Shown here: positions 1-12,776 of the stretch, one piece after another
Position numbering within the stretch: position 1 is the stretch's first letter
Layout of the letters: every line of letters begins with the position of its first letter
Origin: Kryptolebias marmoratus
Lineage: Eukaryota; Chordata; Actinopteri; Cyprinodontiformes; Rivulidae
Assembly: GCF_001649575.2 (NCBI RefSeq)
Contig: NC_051434.1
Location: forward strand, 6,383,381 to 6,447,380
Length of the DNA: 64,000 nt
Direction: 5' to 3'
Made by a program: the position numbers and the translations under genes
Notes under the pieces: generated by a model
What the model was told of the DNA's origin: nothing
What the model saw: the letters and a program-made list of their open reading frames with translations, nothing else
Database searches by the model: none

Positions 1-306
1 TACTTTTTTCTCTTTTTTATACTGAGAAGAGACCAAACATGCAGGGAATTTGCTTTGCATTTTCAGACATCCACATTTTTATCATGCCAAAGGGGAGTTG
101 TGGGGAAAAAAAAAAGCTTCAGATGCCAGATATGAACCTTTCTACTCGTCATCCTGTTTGTTTTGACTGCATGTTTAGATTACAAAGCAGGAAGATGGAG
201 TGTAGCTGATCAAGCAGATTTAAATCAATATACCAATTTTTCCACTTTAGGCCTAGACTGATTTAATGAAAAAAAGTGGCACCACCAGCAAATCCTGAAA
301 TCTAAT
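1..306. other. intergenic, no feature recognised
   Basis: AT-rich DNA at the window edge. Nothing could be supported. Confidence 0.7.
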
Positions 307-1105
307 TAAAGGCCTAACATTCCTTGAAGGAATGCATATCGCCCGCTGCCTTTAAACTGAAATCTAATGCTGAGATGGAAGTTATAGCCGTTTAGGTCAA
401 ACCTTGTAAAATGACATTACGCGCGATCTCATACAATATTGTGAGATGTGATAGCACTCAGTGTATATCATGCTGCGAACACAAAATTTAGCTCAATATC
501 TGTAAAATACAGCCATTTCTGTTTCAGTTAACTGTGGTGGCCATCTTAATTGTTGATGCTCAACTTCTACCACAACACTAATATCTCTATCTCCGTAAGA
601 TTAGCCAACATATAGCCATTTTTGTGCTTCGTCACGACAGTGGCTGCGGCGGCCATCTTGAATGAGATTGATTCGAAAAGCTAATCAGTGGTGGATCTAT
701 ACATATTGATTGTTTTCTGAAAGTTTCGTTAAAATCCATCCAGTGTTTCATCAGAGATTTTGCTAACGAACAGAAAGAGTTGACCCTTGATGGTAATGGC
801 AAAGTTTTAAATACAGATCTCAGTTGATCAATTAGCTCTTAGAGTATGTGTTGGGGATGAGTCTCAGCTTGTACAACACCAAATTTGAGCTCAATATCTG
901 TAAAACGGGCCGAGTTACAACCATTTTTGTGTTTGCTAAGGTCACTTAGCTGTGCCAGCCATCTTGAATGAGATTGACTCCATAGGTTAATCAGCTGTAT
1001 ATGTACATCTAAAGATTACTTTAAGAGTTTCATTAAGATCCATCCACTGGTTGCTGAGATATTTTGCTAACGACACACACAGGCAAAAGCAACAACCATC
1101 ACCTT
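307..1105 (-). repeat. fold-back family A, one and a half copies
   Basis: The stretch starts with the family terminus AGGCCTAACATTCCTTGAAG and runs into the family core, including AATATCTGTAAAA and GGCCATCTTGAATGAGATTG. It ends in TTTTGCTAAC, and a second partial core follows from about 800. The orientation is opposite to the copy at 14487. Confidence 0.8.
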
Positions 1106-1138
1106 TGGTGGCGGGAGATAAAAACCTCCAAGTTGCTG

Positions 1139-2088
1139 GTGTAGATTCTCAGTCATCCAGGCCATGGTAAATTCAAAAAAAGTTAAAAAACAAAAACAAC
1201 TGGACTTCTATTCTGTAGCTGAAGACGTTTCGCTTCTCATCCGAGGNNNNNNNNNNNNNNNNNNNNNNNNNNNNNNNNNNNNNNNNNNNNNNNNNNNNNN
1301 NNNNNNNNNNNNNNNNNNNNNNNNNNNNNNNNNNNNNNNNNNNNNNNNNNNNNNNNNNNNNNNNNNNNNNNNNNNNNNNNNNNNNNNNNNNNNNNNNNNN
1401 NNNNNNNNNNNNNNNNNNNNNNNNNNNNNNNNNNNNNNNNNNNNNNNNNNNNNNNNNNNNNNNNNNNNNNNNNNNNNNNNNNNNNNNNNNNNNNNNNNNN
1501 NNNNNNNNNNNNNNNNNNNNNNNNNNNNNNNNNNNNNNNNNNNNNNNNNNNNNNNNNNNNNNNNNNNNNNNNNNNNNNNNNNNNNNNNNNNNNNNNNNNN
1601 NNNNNNNNNNNNNNNNNNNNNNNNNNNNNNNNNNNNNNNNNNNNNNNNNNNNNNNNNNNNNNNNNNNNNNNNNNNNNNNNNNNNNNNNNNNNNNNNNNNN
1701 NNNNNNNNNNNNNNNNNNNNNNNNNNNNNNNNNNNNNNNNNNNNNNNNNNNNNNNNNNNNNNNNNNNNNNNNNNNNNNNNNNNNNNNNNNNNNNNNNNNN
1801 NNNNNNNNNNNNNNNNNNNNNNNNNNNNNNNNNNNNNNNNNNNNNNNNNNNNNNNNNNNNNNNNNNNNNNNNNNNNNNNNNNNNNNNNNNNNNNNNNNNN
1901 NNNNNNNNNNNNNNNNNNNNNNNNNNNNNNNNNNNNTGCAAGCAATCCAGCTTACATCACATCTCAGCTTTAAAAGCTCAACTCCACACTCTCTATTTCT
2001 GAATTGAGAAAGCTCCTCGGATGAGAAGCGAAACGTCTTCAGCTACAGAATAGAAGTCCAGTTGTTTTTGTTTTTTAACTTTTTTTGA
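1139..2088. repeat. palindromic element D, copy 1, interrupted by the gap
   Basis: The left arm (about 1170-1246) and right arm (about 2014-2088) are inverted copies. Both carry AACTGGACTTCTATTCTGTA and GAAGACGTTTCGCTTCTCAT in opposite directions. The outer flank 1139-1175 recurs exactly, inverted, at 20675-20711 beside copy 2. Such arms are common in teleost genomes. Confidence 0.85.
1247..1936. other. assembly gap (690 N)
   Basis: A run of undetermined bases. It sits exactly between two inverted arms of a palindromic repeat, so the missing part is probably the interior of that element. Confidence 0.99.
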
Positions 2089-2770
2089 AAAAACCTCCAA
2101 GGTCTCTTTAAAGACAGTGATTTGTTCTGAAGATGTGGAGGAAAAAAATCTGAAGTTCCTCAATTAAAATGTTCTGGATGTTATGTAACCAACTGGAACA
2201 AACAAGATGCCTCGGTGAGTAGGTGTCTCTGATGAGAGCAAACTACCTGCACACTTTAAAGGAAGCCCCTGATCTAATGCCTGCATGCTTTATGAAGTGC
2301 ATATGAGCGATATTGTGATGTTGCAGTCGTTTCCGAGGCACAGACTGCAGGTTGAGAGGTGCCCGCGAGTCATGTTTCTTGGCAACACACAGCCACGTAG
2401 CAAGAAAGAGCTTAAAAAATTTAAAAGAACAATACATCTATGTTTTACTCCTGTATACTCGGCTCTACTGGGGCTGCTATTCTCAGCAATCACTGCAAAG
2501 GCAGAATAGCAGGTCGACTGATTTCCAATCCCACACAGTTAACACACAAACAGAGTCACACACCTCTGCAGAGGTTCCACTTCACGACTTCCTGTCTTTA
2601 AAGACTGAAAGTAAATTTAAGGGCATCATTTTGCTGCGTGACATGGTCCTTAGGTTATAATGTGGTTCTGAGATGTTCAGCTGACCTTGCTTTGATTTCC
2701 TATGTGAGCACTGCTTTTCCACCTGCCTTCCTCTGGAGCCTGAATCTGCTTTCAGGGTCTTTAAAGGGAT
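2089..2770. other. intergenic, no feature recognised
   Basis: No gene, domain or repeat family copy could be supported. Confidence 0.7.
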
Positions 2771-3398
2771 GGTTCAGGTTTCTGAGATTCTGTGGAGATG
2801 TTGTGAACAATTAATATCTTACCAATTGTAAATAGCTTTTTGAATGATCTCAGTTTTGGAGAAAATGAGTTTCATTCTGACCGAACTGAGAAGCTAACGG
2901 CTAATCCAAGCAGGGTCAAGATGAAAGAAGATCACTGCCGTTTGAAACAAGTCTAAAAAGGTTTCACAGCGGTTCACGCAAACCCTTAACACTGTTGTTC
3001 ACTTTACATCACTTGGTTATTTGCATAGAATAATTTGATTATTTCCCAGCACAAAGAGCGACAGCACAGCTAGCTGTAGCATGGAGAACTTCCAGGCAGG
3101 AATATCACAATATTTCTGAGAGAAAAAATGAGTGATGTGAAACTGACAGCAGAGCCGAGGTTCATAAAACATCATTCACAGAAACCACTATGGAGTTATT
3201 GAGACTGGAGCTGTTTTAAGACAACAACAGTCCGCTGTAGTCTTGGCCCCACACCGATTAGCTGCTAGCTCATCAATCCACTCACAATTAAATTGATTTC
3301 TCCAATCTGAGGCCATTCAAAGGGCCATCTATAACAGATACAGCATTAAATGCTCATAACCTTTCCCCAGAATCTCTTTTCAAAAGATCTGAGCTACC
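2771..3398. repeat. fold-back family B, full-length copy
   Basis: The left end begins GGTTCAGGTTTCTGAGATTC. The right end (about 3345-3398) is its degenerate reverse complement, ending AAAAGATCTGAGCTACC. The interior has the family core GAGAAGCTAACGGCTAATCC and the ATCACTGCCGT motif. No coding capacity is visible, so it looks like a non-autonomous DNA element. Confidence 0.75.
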
Positions 3399-4776
3399 AC
3401 TTTAACTCCAAACCTTCAGACATTACACCTAATTGTCATCATATACTCTGTATATCCAACTCAACAGGAAGCTTATATTCTACTAAAAAGAACAATGGAC
3501 CAAAATGTTTGCTCTTTCTGAGCCCTGAAAAACTTGCAAAAATTTCCCTTGTTGTGTTCTGCTGTGATCCAGTTAAAGATGATGATTAGCCTGAGGTTGT
3601 CCACCACTGACACTGATCTCCAACACGGTCAGTAACAGAAATGAGGGCACTTTAAGAAAAACACTAAGCATCCCAAAGCATCCAGACGTCGTAAACTATT
3701 TATTTTCTTGTAATCAACATAAATGCAGCCCGTCTGAACGCGCTCTTAAACCTAAAAAGTCTCATTATAATTTGCTCTAGGTTAAGCGTAGTGAAAACAT
3801 TTCTTGAGTTATTTTTGTTATCTAATTATTTATGGCCAAAAATGTTGTGATGACAGTTGTTTAAATGTCATTTTGAGTGTAAGTACTGGATGCTGAGAAC
3901 ACTAACCTGAGTTAACTTCAGTCTGATGATGTGGTGTCTCCCTCTCCAAGTACAATGGGATACCTGTGCAGCCTCATCAGTGACAGAACATTTCACACCG
4001 AGCACGCCTCATTTCTCCACCAGCCTGTGGGGTACAGAGAGACTGTTAAATCTACAAGACATGGATCCGACTCAGTCCCAGATAACACATTTGCTTGACA
4101 CTCTCCGACGACGCTCATCATGTAAATCTCGACTTTGATGGAGGGTGTGCTGACACGGGTTCAGACACTTTGGTTCCCGTTGTGTGACAGAACTGTTAAT
4201 CTCGACCCGACGCGTTCATCCACAGCGTGTATTCATATGCACCGCGCGCCCGCCAAGGCTACCTCTTTAAAGACATTTGTTTGTTGTGATAAAACATGAA
4301 ACAGGGCAATAAGTTTCTGTTTTGTGCTGCAGAATGAGGCGTGATTTATCATCGCAGAGATCAGAGAGCTTTTGCTCAATTTATAAAGCGGCATCTGAGT
4401 CAAGATTCTTTTGCATTCATTGGATTCTTCTGTCATTTTTCAAAAGCATAAAGAGAGTTATTTCTCTCTAAGTGCGAGCTGTCGAGGCAGAGCCAGATTT
4501 TGACAGATAGTACTTTTTCTTTTTTTTATTTGAGAACTAAAGTGCAAGGAGAAAAAAAAAATCAATGCAGTAATTGTATCCATTTCAGTTTTGACATTAG
4601 GTGAAGCAAAAATGTTTTTTTAATGTGGGTTCAAATTTCAAGTCATAAAAGTTTTTAATTAGAAAAGAAAGGCAGTGAGGATTCTGAGTGATGGATAACT
4701 TTGATGGAATTTGTTGAAGAAGCTGAAACTAAGTTGTTAAAGTGACGAGCTGAAAGAAGCAAGGCATTAGCAAGAA
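3399..4776. other. intergenic, no feature recognised
   Basis: Small open frames occur but none has a recognisable domain or codon signature. Confidence 0.7.
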
Positions 4777-4839
4777 GCTAAAAGCAGCAAAAGACTAGCT
4801 AAAATCAGGAAAAGGTTAGCTAAAAGTATCAAACGGCTA
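4777..4839. repeat. 21-bp minisatellite, three units
   Basis: Three adjacent 21-bp units all begin GCTAAAA and end in TA. The first is GCTAAAAGCAGCAAAAGACT plus A. A partial fourth unit starts at 4840. The units differ at several positions, so the array is old. Confidence 0.75.
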
Positions 4840-4860
4840 GCTAAAAGGCCTTTTAAAAGC

Positions 4861-7284
4861 TAAAACTAGCATAGAAAACAAAAATAAAGAAAGCATTAAA
4901 GCAGATTTTCAAATGAGCAAGGTTTTTGAAGGAACTGAAAAGACCTCTATGTATTTCTACAGGGAAAACATAAATAAAGTAAATACTTTAACAAATATAC
5001 AAAAGTCACAAAAACATCAACTAACTCCTGAATGAACTGAGTGTTTTGGCACATGAATAAATAAAATAGCACAAAGTATGCAGAAGAAATTAGATTGCAA
5101 CAAACATCCAAAAAATAAAAAATAAAAATAGAAAAACAAAAGTGTGAAGGCTGAATCAGATTTTACACGGTAAGGTCTGAAATCGCAGAATAATGAATCA
5201 GCGATTACCTTCAAACTCTACACACATATACATGCTGAAACCTTACTAAAAATGCTCCTTTATTCCATTATTTTCCCTAGAAGAACCTTCAACAACACAT
5301 CGGTGTAGAAAATTGAAACGGCTGCAGTCCACCATACTCATCAAGATTGATTCTGACCTGTTGACACAGCCGAAAACTCTGACAGCGATGCCTCAGATCT
5401 GGTTGGCATGCTGTGTGAGAAGGTATATACGAACGTTTCAATTGACGGAGCAAGAGACAGAGATAGAGATGGATAAGAAAAACATAAGAAGGCTGAACTG
5501 TCTGCAGGCAGAATGTCAAACTCGGAGGATCTGTCTTGTATCTGTACCCCTTCAGAATAACAAGAACTTCATCAATATGTTTCTGACTCTAGTTTGGTTT
5601 GAGAACCATATTTATAGACATATATTGTGTCGTTTGGAGGAGATTTCTTTTCAAGCATTACCATTACAATGTGTTGAAGACTGCTGACAAATAATCCCAC
5701 TGGAGAGTGAAAAGAGTGATTCTTGAAAACTGAATTGCGTCTCGTAATTTTTTCTGCTCAAGAAACGACCTCTCTTACCTTCTTGAGTGGCCAACTTGAG
5801 ATTTATTTACTTCACTGGCAGCACTGAAATTAAAACCACGACACTCAAAACAAGAGGAGCCAACATATTCCAATCCTAAAAAATCCTGTTTCTGTGATCC
5901 TCAAATGTCTTATAAACTCTACTCAAATAACAAGAAAGTGGCCCATTTTCTCATTTTACTCAGCCCGAAGGATGCAATTTGAGATTTGATTCACCATTAG
6001 GGGTTTACGACTTTGCCTCGATGTGTCTTTAATGAGAAGTTTGCAGCACGTCTAAATCTGTCTCCATCATGTCTTTTCTGTACATACGGTCGACTTTTAT
6101 CTGCATCTTAGGATGAGTTCACCAGAAACGGTTCACCAGAAACGCGTTCCTTCGCCCATGCTTTGATTTCCACAACAGAACCATGTTTAATGCAGTGCTA
6201 CCAAAGGGCCTGCAGATAACAGACTTTTCATGGCGTCTGCAAATCTTCAAATGATTTTATGCACGACAGATGATGAAATCTTAATTCTTTGTAATGCTGT
6301 AATGAAATGATGCCTGATACTTTGTTTACACAATTCTTTTTCACAAAAAAACTAACTGCTGCTGAAAGTCAGCCCCTTCGGGGTCAACCTGACCTGCTGC
6401 TAATTAAACTAATCAGCTGTTAGATGTTCCCCTAAGATTTTGCATTATTACACAGCTTCAGTCTTGTTTTCCTCATCCCTACCTTTTTAATGAGGTTTTT
6501 GTGGTCCCTTCACAGCAAATGTTACATTTTTGTGAAGCCATTGGGCTGTTTTAATACCAGTTTGCTGCTTCCAGTTTATTTTAATGCACTTTATGGATAA
6601 GACGCACATACCTAAAATTAAAAGTCAGCTCTCGCCTATTTTAGCTAAAGTGCTTTCTCGCTCTAAGAGCAGCTCAATACCAAGTGGCTCCTCATTTAGA
6701 AGTACGTATCTCTGCACTGTGGAGACTGTGCCCAATTGATTTTTCTCCTGGTTGCTCTCCATCGGTCATCTGACTGAGCACAAGTCACACCTTTCATATG
6801 AAGTTAAACTTAGCTGGCCTTTCTGGTGAATATAGGAAAGAAGAGATGAGAGGAGGAAGAAGATGGTTGGATGAAGAACAAAGAAAGGAAAAGTTCTGTT
6901 GACGTTCTGTTCCCTGTTTGTTACAGTCCATGTAACAACACCAGTATGACGACATAAAATGCTTAATCTAACATTCAGTGCCTAAATATATGTCTTCCTG
7001 CACCTACACATATATCTCACCTACTAACACTAATGTGTTATATCTGGGTTCATTAACTGTACATAAACAGAAATGTGGAAGTTAGTTTGACGGTGTCATT
7101 TATTTATTTTACTTGTCTCTTTCACACATAAAACTGCTGCTGCGATAAAATTTAGTTGACAAAACTAGTAAATGATTTACACAAACTGACAAGATACACG
7201 AATATATGGAGCCAAAATAGGACCAAACAATAAGTACACACAATATTTCATAAGATGGATCAAAAAGATGGGATACAAAAATAT
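4861..7284. other. intergenic, no feature recognised
   Basis: AT-rich sequence with no supported gene. The longest frame, 5313-5687 on the plus strand, looks random. Confidence 0.7.
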
Positions 7285-8540
7285 TAAAGCCACAGTTCAG
7301 ATCTTTTGAAGTGGACTCCTGTGGAAAAGTTATGAATAATTATTATTTTTCCTGCTGTAGATAGTAGGGATGGGCAATTTAAGCAAAAACACTTAAAATT
7401 TGTCTGGTTATTATTCCATTTTTCTGGTCTGGTTCCTCCGGTCCCGTCTAACCCACTGCAAATATAAGACCAGCTTGCAGCGAGTCATGCTTCTCACAAT
7501 GTGTGCTTATTGTGTCCTTTACTCACACAGGGCTAATTAATATATCACAGTAAGTGTTCACACAACACAGACTGCTTAAAAGCAGAGAAAGCATCTTAAT
7601 GAGTGCTAATCCCAGCAGCCACTTTACGATTTAGGATTGCTGCCCGTTTTTATATTTTTTGCTGAAAACATGAGCGTGTCCACTTTGCTGGGACTTGCAG
7701 TGAATTAAAGTTTACTCACCCCCAAAACCCTCTAATGAATCAGAAATGTTGCTGCTGCTAATTCTGCTGGACGAGGCTCTTTGTATTCATTCATTTTCAA
7801 CAATCCAATGAATTACCGTGGAGGTGGGTACATGCAGTTTGGCAGAAAAGCTGACCAATTTCTACTTTATAAATCTTTCAAAATACACTACGATGGCAGA
7901 AAGACGCTGGGATGCTCCTTGTTTTGTTTTTTTATTTACTTTCTTTAATGAAGGGGAATGGGTGGCCGGTAATGTGTTGAAAAAGCACCTTTAGTTAACT
8001 GTTCATGTCACTACCAGGTGCTAGTGTTAAAAAATTAACAAATCAATAAAAAAAGATAATCCTGATAGCTGCATTAACTCTTCAAATGTGTCCATTTTAG
8101 CTAAACTTCAAATGTTCAAGAATCCCTGCTCGCCATCAGTTGAGATAAATAGTTTATTTCTGACCAGACCGATGAGCTAACAGCTAGTCTGAGTGAGGCC
8201 AGGGCCAAAGTGGATTGCTGTCATCATAAAACTCCAATCTCAAACATTTCATACAAATGCTATTTTATAAACCTTTACATCACTATCAGTTTTTCCATTG
8301 CTTGGTTATTCTGACAGAAATATTACAATAATGCAACTGAAAGAGCTCCAGGCTGATCTCAGGCACCATATGTGCTACAGCAAGCTGCTGCTGCTGCATG
8401 TACTTGCAAACAAACTAACCGTCAATTCCAGTCACTTTAACTTTATTTCTTAAAGAATGTTTAAAAAGCCACCTTTAACATGAATAATCATTCATAACTG
8501 TTCTCCAGGACCCCACTTTGAAAGATCTAAACTATCTTTT
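7285..8540. repeat. fold-back family B copy with an extra interior segment
   Basis: The left terminus at about 7290-7345 (TTCAGATCTTTTGAAGTGGA, then GTTATGAATA) is matched by its inverted counterpart at about 8478-8532 (TCATAACTGTTC, CCCACTTTGAAAGATCTAAA). The family core GATGAGCTAACAGCTAGTCT is at about 8170. About 790 bp between 7345 and 8130 does not look like family B and may be a later insertion. Confidence 0.6.
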
Positions 8541-11415
8541 TAAAGCTTTTGTTGGAGAGAAAAAACGTTTAAATGTTGTAAAACATGCAAATGCACAAGA
8601 ATGAGAAACACTTACATCAAACCAACTGCCATTTCTGTCCCAGAAGTGTTTGCCCTTGACATGCAGCTCTTTTTTGTTAAACACTCTGATAAGCTTATAG
8701 CCGAGTACATAATGACCCGATAGTTCATTCAGGCACAAGGAAATTAACGTTAAAATCGAGTCCACTGCTGTGAGACAGAACTATGTGAGAGGACAGTAGG
8801 GGTAATGGCTCCTGATACTCCAGCAGCCTCATCTCCCCATCTCTCAGCTGCCTGCTGCTCTTATCTTGGCAGCCACATCATCCCTTGGACAATTGCAGCT
8901 CAAAGCCTGAAATTTTCTTCAAGAATGTGACTCCTGCTGCTGCCAGTATTGCTGCCAATTTTGAGCAGAACGCCCCCAAAAAATAGTTTTGTAATATGTC
9001 AAGCGAACATCCAAATCATATGAGTATTTGCCCAGGTGGAATGGGATCTGTAAATGACTGTGCTGGTGGTGATGATGGTGGTGGCGGTGGTGGGGTGGTC
9101 TCTGACGTTAACTGGACCCGCAGACAGGAGAGAAAACGTGAGATTGGAGCGAGGAGTAATTTGTCTTCCTTGTCGTCTCCTTACTGGAGCTCAAAAATAT
9201 TGTTTATAGGTTTCACCAGCCAACGCACACCCCGGCAGCCTTGATTGATGCACGAGTCGTCACCATGGCAACCGGTGTGCGGGTATGATAAGTGACTTTG
9301 GCAGGAGAGTATCTCCTTCTGGATTATTGGGACCACCTAACGGCTGTGTGAGCGTTTGCCTCTTTGTGTGCACATGGATGCAGTGACGAGCTGTTCTTGG
9401 CCAACTGCTCGTGCTGCTGCCACCCACTCGAAGGGTTAATCAGGTTAGGCAGCATAATGACAGAGCAGCTGACTTGGGTCCACACATGCCACAGGTATGG
9501 AGTCCAACCGGCATCAATGGACCATCAGAGACTAACGCTTATACTCACCGACACACTGACAGGTGAGTGATGCTAAAAGCTGACAGAAAATAGGAGCTAG
9601 GCCAATAAAAAGGTCAAAAATGTGTTTATAACTGCAGTTGTGTCCCACTAGGACACAAAATGATTCATGTGTTTGATAATAAGTTCTACCAAGTCTTGTT
9701 AATGGAAAAAACCTGTCAGATTTGGATTCAACTCTTTTGCTTGCACAAAGCAGTGCTTCCAAGTTTGTTTGTTTTTCTTCAGAGAGTATAAATGTTAGCT
9801 CTGTGGGTGCTGAACCTCACAAATGAAACTCCAGTTGGATGTATTAGGAACAAATGTTGCCTTTGACTTCAGCTTCCAGTAGAACCATTACTCCCTCTAC
9901 TGGCTAAAAGACAAAATGCAGGTTTTTAGGGAGATTAAGATCCTTTTGAAATGCTGCTTTAATTAAAGCAACATCACAGGAAAGGATTTCCACTCACACA
10001 AATTGCTTTTACATCTGCTCCACACTGTTACCAAAGCACACATAAAAATATTCTTCTTCAGTTCTTTTATGTCAATATAGAATGAGCTTTCAGGTGACAA
10101 TCAGAGGCTCTTCCCTCCTTTGTTACATGTACCTCTCATTTCAGACATTTGCTGTTCAAAATCTAGCATCATTCGATGGTGAAAAATGAGAAGAAATACT
10201 ATCTCTGACACTCCTGTGGTATTGCATTTATAATTTGAAATTATACCTCATTTATCACCATGTTGTATGTATGCATGCGTATTTATACACATAGCATCTA
10301 GAGTATATTTGATGCAACCCACATAGCGAGTGCCTGTGGCATAGTTTATGTAAATAGAGTGTTTTGACTGTAGGATGGGCAATGAAGAAACAAGTCAGCT
10401 CACTGAAGCTGAGAGCAAATCATTTCCAACTGTTCCCATATGCATCTCTTTCACAGCTCGCAAATATTCAGGTGTAGTAGTCTAATTCACAACTGCAGCC
10501 TTGGTTTAGAGGCTCTGAATCAAACAAAAATAATTTCCTTACAACAGATTCACTCTTGGAGGGTAACGCTTTTAAAACAGCTCAATCACTTGAAAGAAGA
10601 AAACATAATAGGCATTCTGACCTGATGCAAGCCACCTCAATTTCCCATCTTCCTGTGTGTCGACTTTTTAGTGGCTTGTATTTGCCAAGTGCTAAAAGCA
10701 GTGCAGGATAAGGTCTGTTATAAAGCAAGCGGATTAAAAGCATTTGCCTGTAGACACGCAGACAACTAAAACAAGCAATCAGTGGCACAAATGTGTAAAT
10801 AGGAAGTCACAGACAGGCAGTCTGAGTTAGCTATGGACAGATGAAAATAGGTAGGGCCCACTGAACCCCTTAATCTTGGGATAATCACTATAAACACACA
10901 GTCAATGTTATAACATTAAACACTATCAGAAAACTGCTTACATACATATACATCAGAAATGTTTGCTATCACCTACAACTTACTTTGCCTTTGCATGATC
11001 AAGAATAAAAGCTCAAATAGCACATTTGTTTATGCTAAATTAGCATCCTAATATGTTACAGTGCGTTGTAGAAATTAGCTAATGAATTGGTAAAATAGCT
11101 AAATGGCTAATTAGCTGAAAACGCAAGTTAGCTACACTAAACCAACTTTCTTAAGACCATTTAGCTCCAGAGCTCTCCGATAATAAAATAGTAAAGACAT
11201 GTTTTTGGTAAACGCTGTAGAAAGAAGCTAGGAGTATTTTAATTTTGGTGTATCTTGACTTTGATTAGCTCTGTGTTGCAGCTTTGGGTTTTCCCGAATA
11301 TTTCTTAAAAGACCGTGTGCGCTTCTGCAGCTTCTGTGTTTAACTGCGCGTGTTTAGAAAAAAATATATTCCTTTTTAATAATCAAAGATGAACAAGAGG
11401 TATGATAGATATAAA
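8541..11415. other. intergenic
   Basis: No gene was recognised. The only specific signal is the X-box at 9259-9272, listed separately. Confidence 0.7.
9259..9272. promoter_or_regulatory. RFX X-box consensus (GTCACCATGGCAAC)
   Basis: The 14-mer fits the RFX dimer consensus GTNRCC-NN-RGYAAC at every position. RFX factors use such sites at ciliary and other promoters. There is no gene start next to it in this window, so it would be a distal element if it is active. Confidence 0.35.
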
Positions 11416-11714
11416 CAGGGGTGGAAATTAGCACCCGCCACCGGCCAAATGCGGGTAAATATTTGAATTGAATTTGATCAACATAACGCAACTGTGGCGG
11501 GTCATGTCCCATGTTTTAGAGGGGGAACAGATTATTTCAGACGGCTGAAATATTTGGTTCCCCCCCGGTAACTTTTGCAATTTGCAGTTGCACCACAACT
11601 GCTTCCACCCACCTCGATCATCATCATCATATGAAAAAACTTTTTGTCACAACATAAAATAGTGGCTGGTAAAATATTTGAGTGGCTGGACAAAATTTTT
11701 AATTTCCACCCCTG
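11416..11714. mobile_element. hAT-like MITE, family C, with perfect 8-bp target duplication
   Basis: A 299-bp element with terminal inverted repeats CAGGGGTGGAAATTA and TAATTTCCACCCCTG. It is flanked on both sides by GATATAAA (11408-11415 and 11715-11722). The 8-bp duplication and CAGGGGTG ends are typical of hAT elements. It has no transposase, so it is non-autonomous. A second copy is at 48074. Confidence 0.92.
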
Positions 11715-11722
11715 GATATAAA

Positions 11723-12776
11723 TAAGGCTTCACTAGCTTCACCTAAAGTAGTTTCGCCATTGTCCATTGCACATGCAGTTAGCAATGCTAGCATTTTGCT
11801 AGCATCTTTAGCTTGTGACGCTTTTGTGTCTCTCGGTGAAACAAATTAACATTAAGCCTGAGTCGCTTTGTTGTTTTTTTTTTTTGTAAACTCTTAGGAA
11901 CTCAAATTAAATAAAAGCATTTTAAGTGTAAACACTCTTACCTTAATAAAACAATTACGGAGTTTTCAAATGAGCCCCAGCTGACAAGATTGTCTTCTTC
12001 GCTTCCCATTGGTTGTAGTGGCTGCGGTTTGTTTGACATCTAGAATCTGGAAGAGCGCCATCTGCTGTTTACACTGAAGAGTTGCAGGCAGGATTACTAA
12101 TATAATTCTAGTAAACTGTATTTTTTATGTATTTTGTCAAATGAAACTTAAAAAAAAAAGAGCAAAAAATTGAAATGTTAGGTATCACTACACTGATTCT
12201 TTTCATATAAATATTAAGTTGAATCTAATCACGACATATTTGGAACGTTTTGGCTATTGACACTCCATGATAATTACAAAACAATTAAAGGTTATTTTTT
12301 TTCTATTTTCTCACCTAAAATACTTCACTGGTACTCCTTTGAAAGATGTTTTTAAAATACTATAGTATTTACACCAAATGAGAAATTTTAATTTTTGAAA
12401 AAAGGTGCTGAAAATATGCATGAAAATTGTGTCATTTTAGAACCATCTCAATGAACAGTGTTAAATCATCATGTAATAATAAAAAACATCAGAATAAATT
12501 AACTTTTCTTGAAATCAGTGTTGCGATTGGTTTCTCATGTGTGAATTCTTATCTTCACAAAAACTGCAGTTGAAATATGGATTCTGTGCATCACTGTTCA
12601 TGTCCAGCAGTGTTACGTACAGATCCAATGAAATAAAATGAAAATCAAAGCAATTCTTTTCTTTTGCAGCAGCAGCATTTCACCAATAGATGAAAGCCCA
12701 GGTCGCCAATATTCCTGGAGATTTTCTTAGACATGACAGCTCTGAAAATGGAGATATTTGTTGAAAACAATTGCAT
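11723..12776. other. intergenic, no feature recognised
   Basis: AT-rich sequence between the MITE and the probable end of tgfbr2 transcription. Nothing could be supported. Confidence 0.7.

Noticed and set aside
1164..1973. Long open frames on both strands around 1164-1973
   Set aside because: They are open only because 690 undetermined bases contain no stops. The flanking bases are arms of a palindromic repeat.
5313..5687. 124-codon frame on the plus strand
   Set aside because: There is no similarity to a family I know and no exon-like splice sites around it. It is probably chance.
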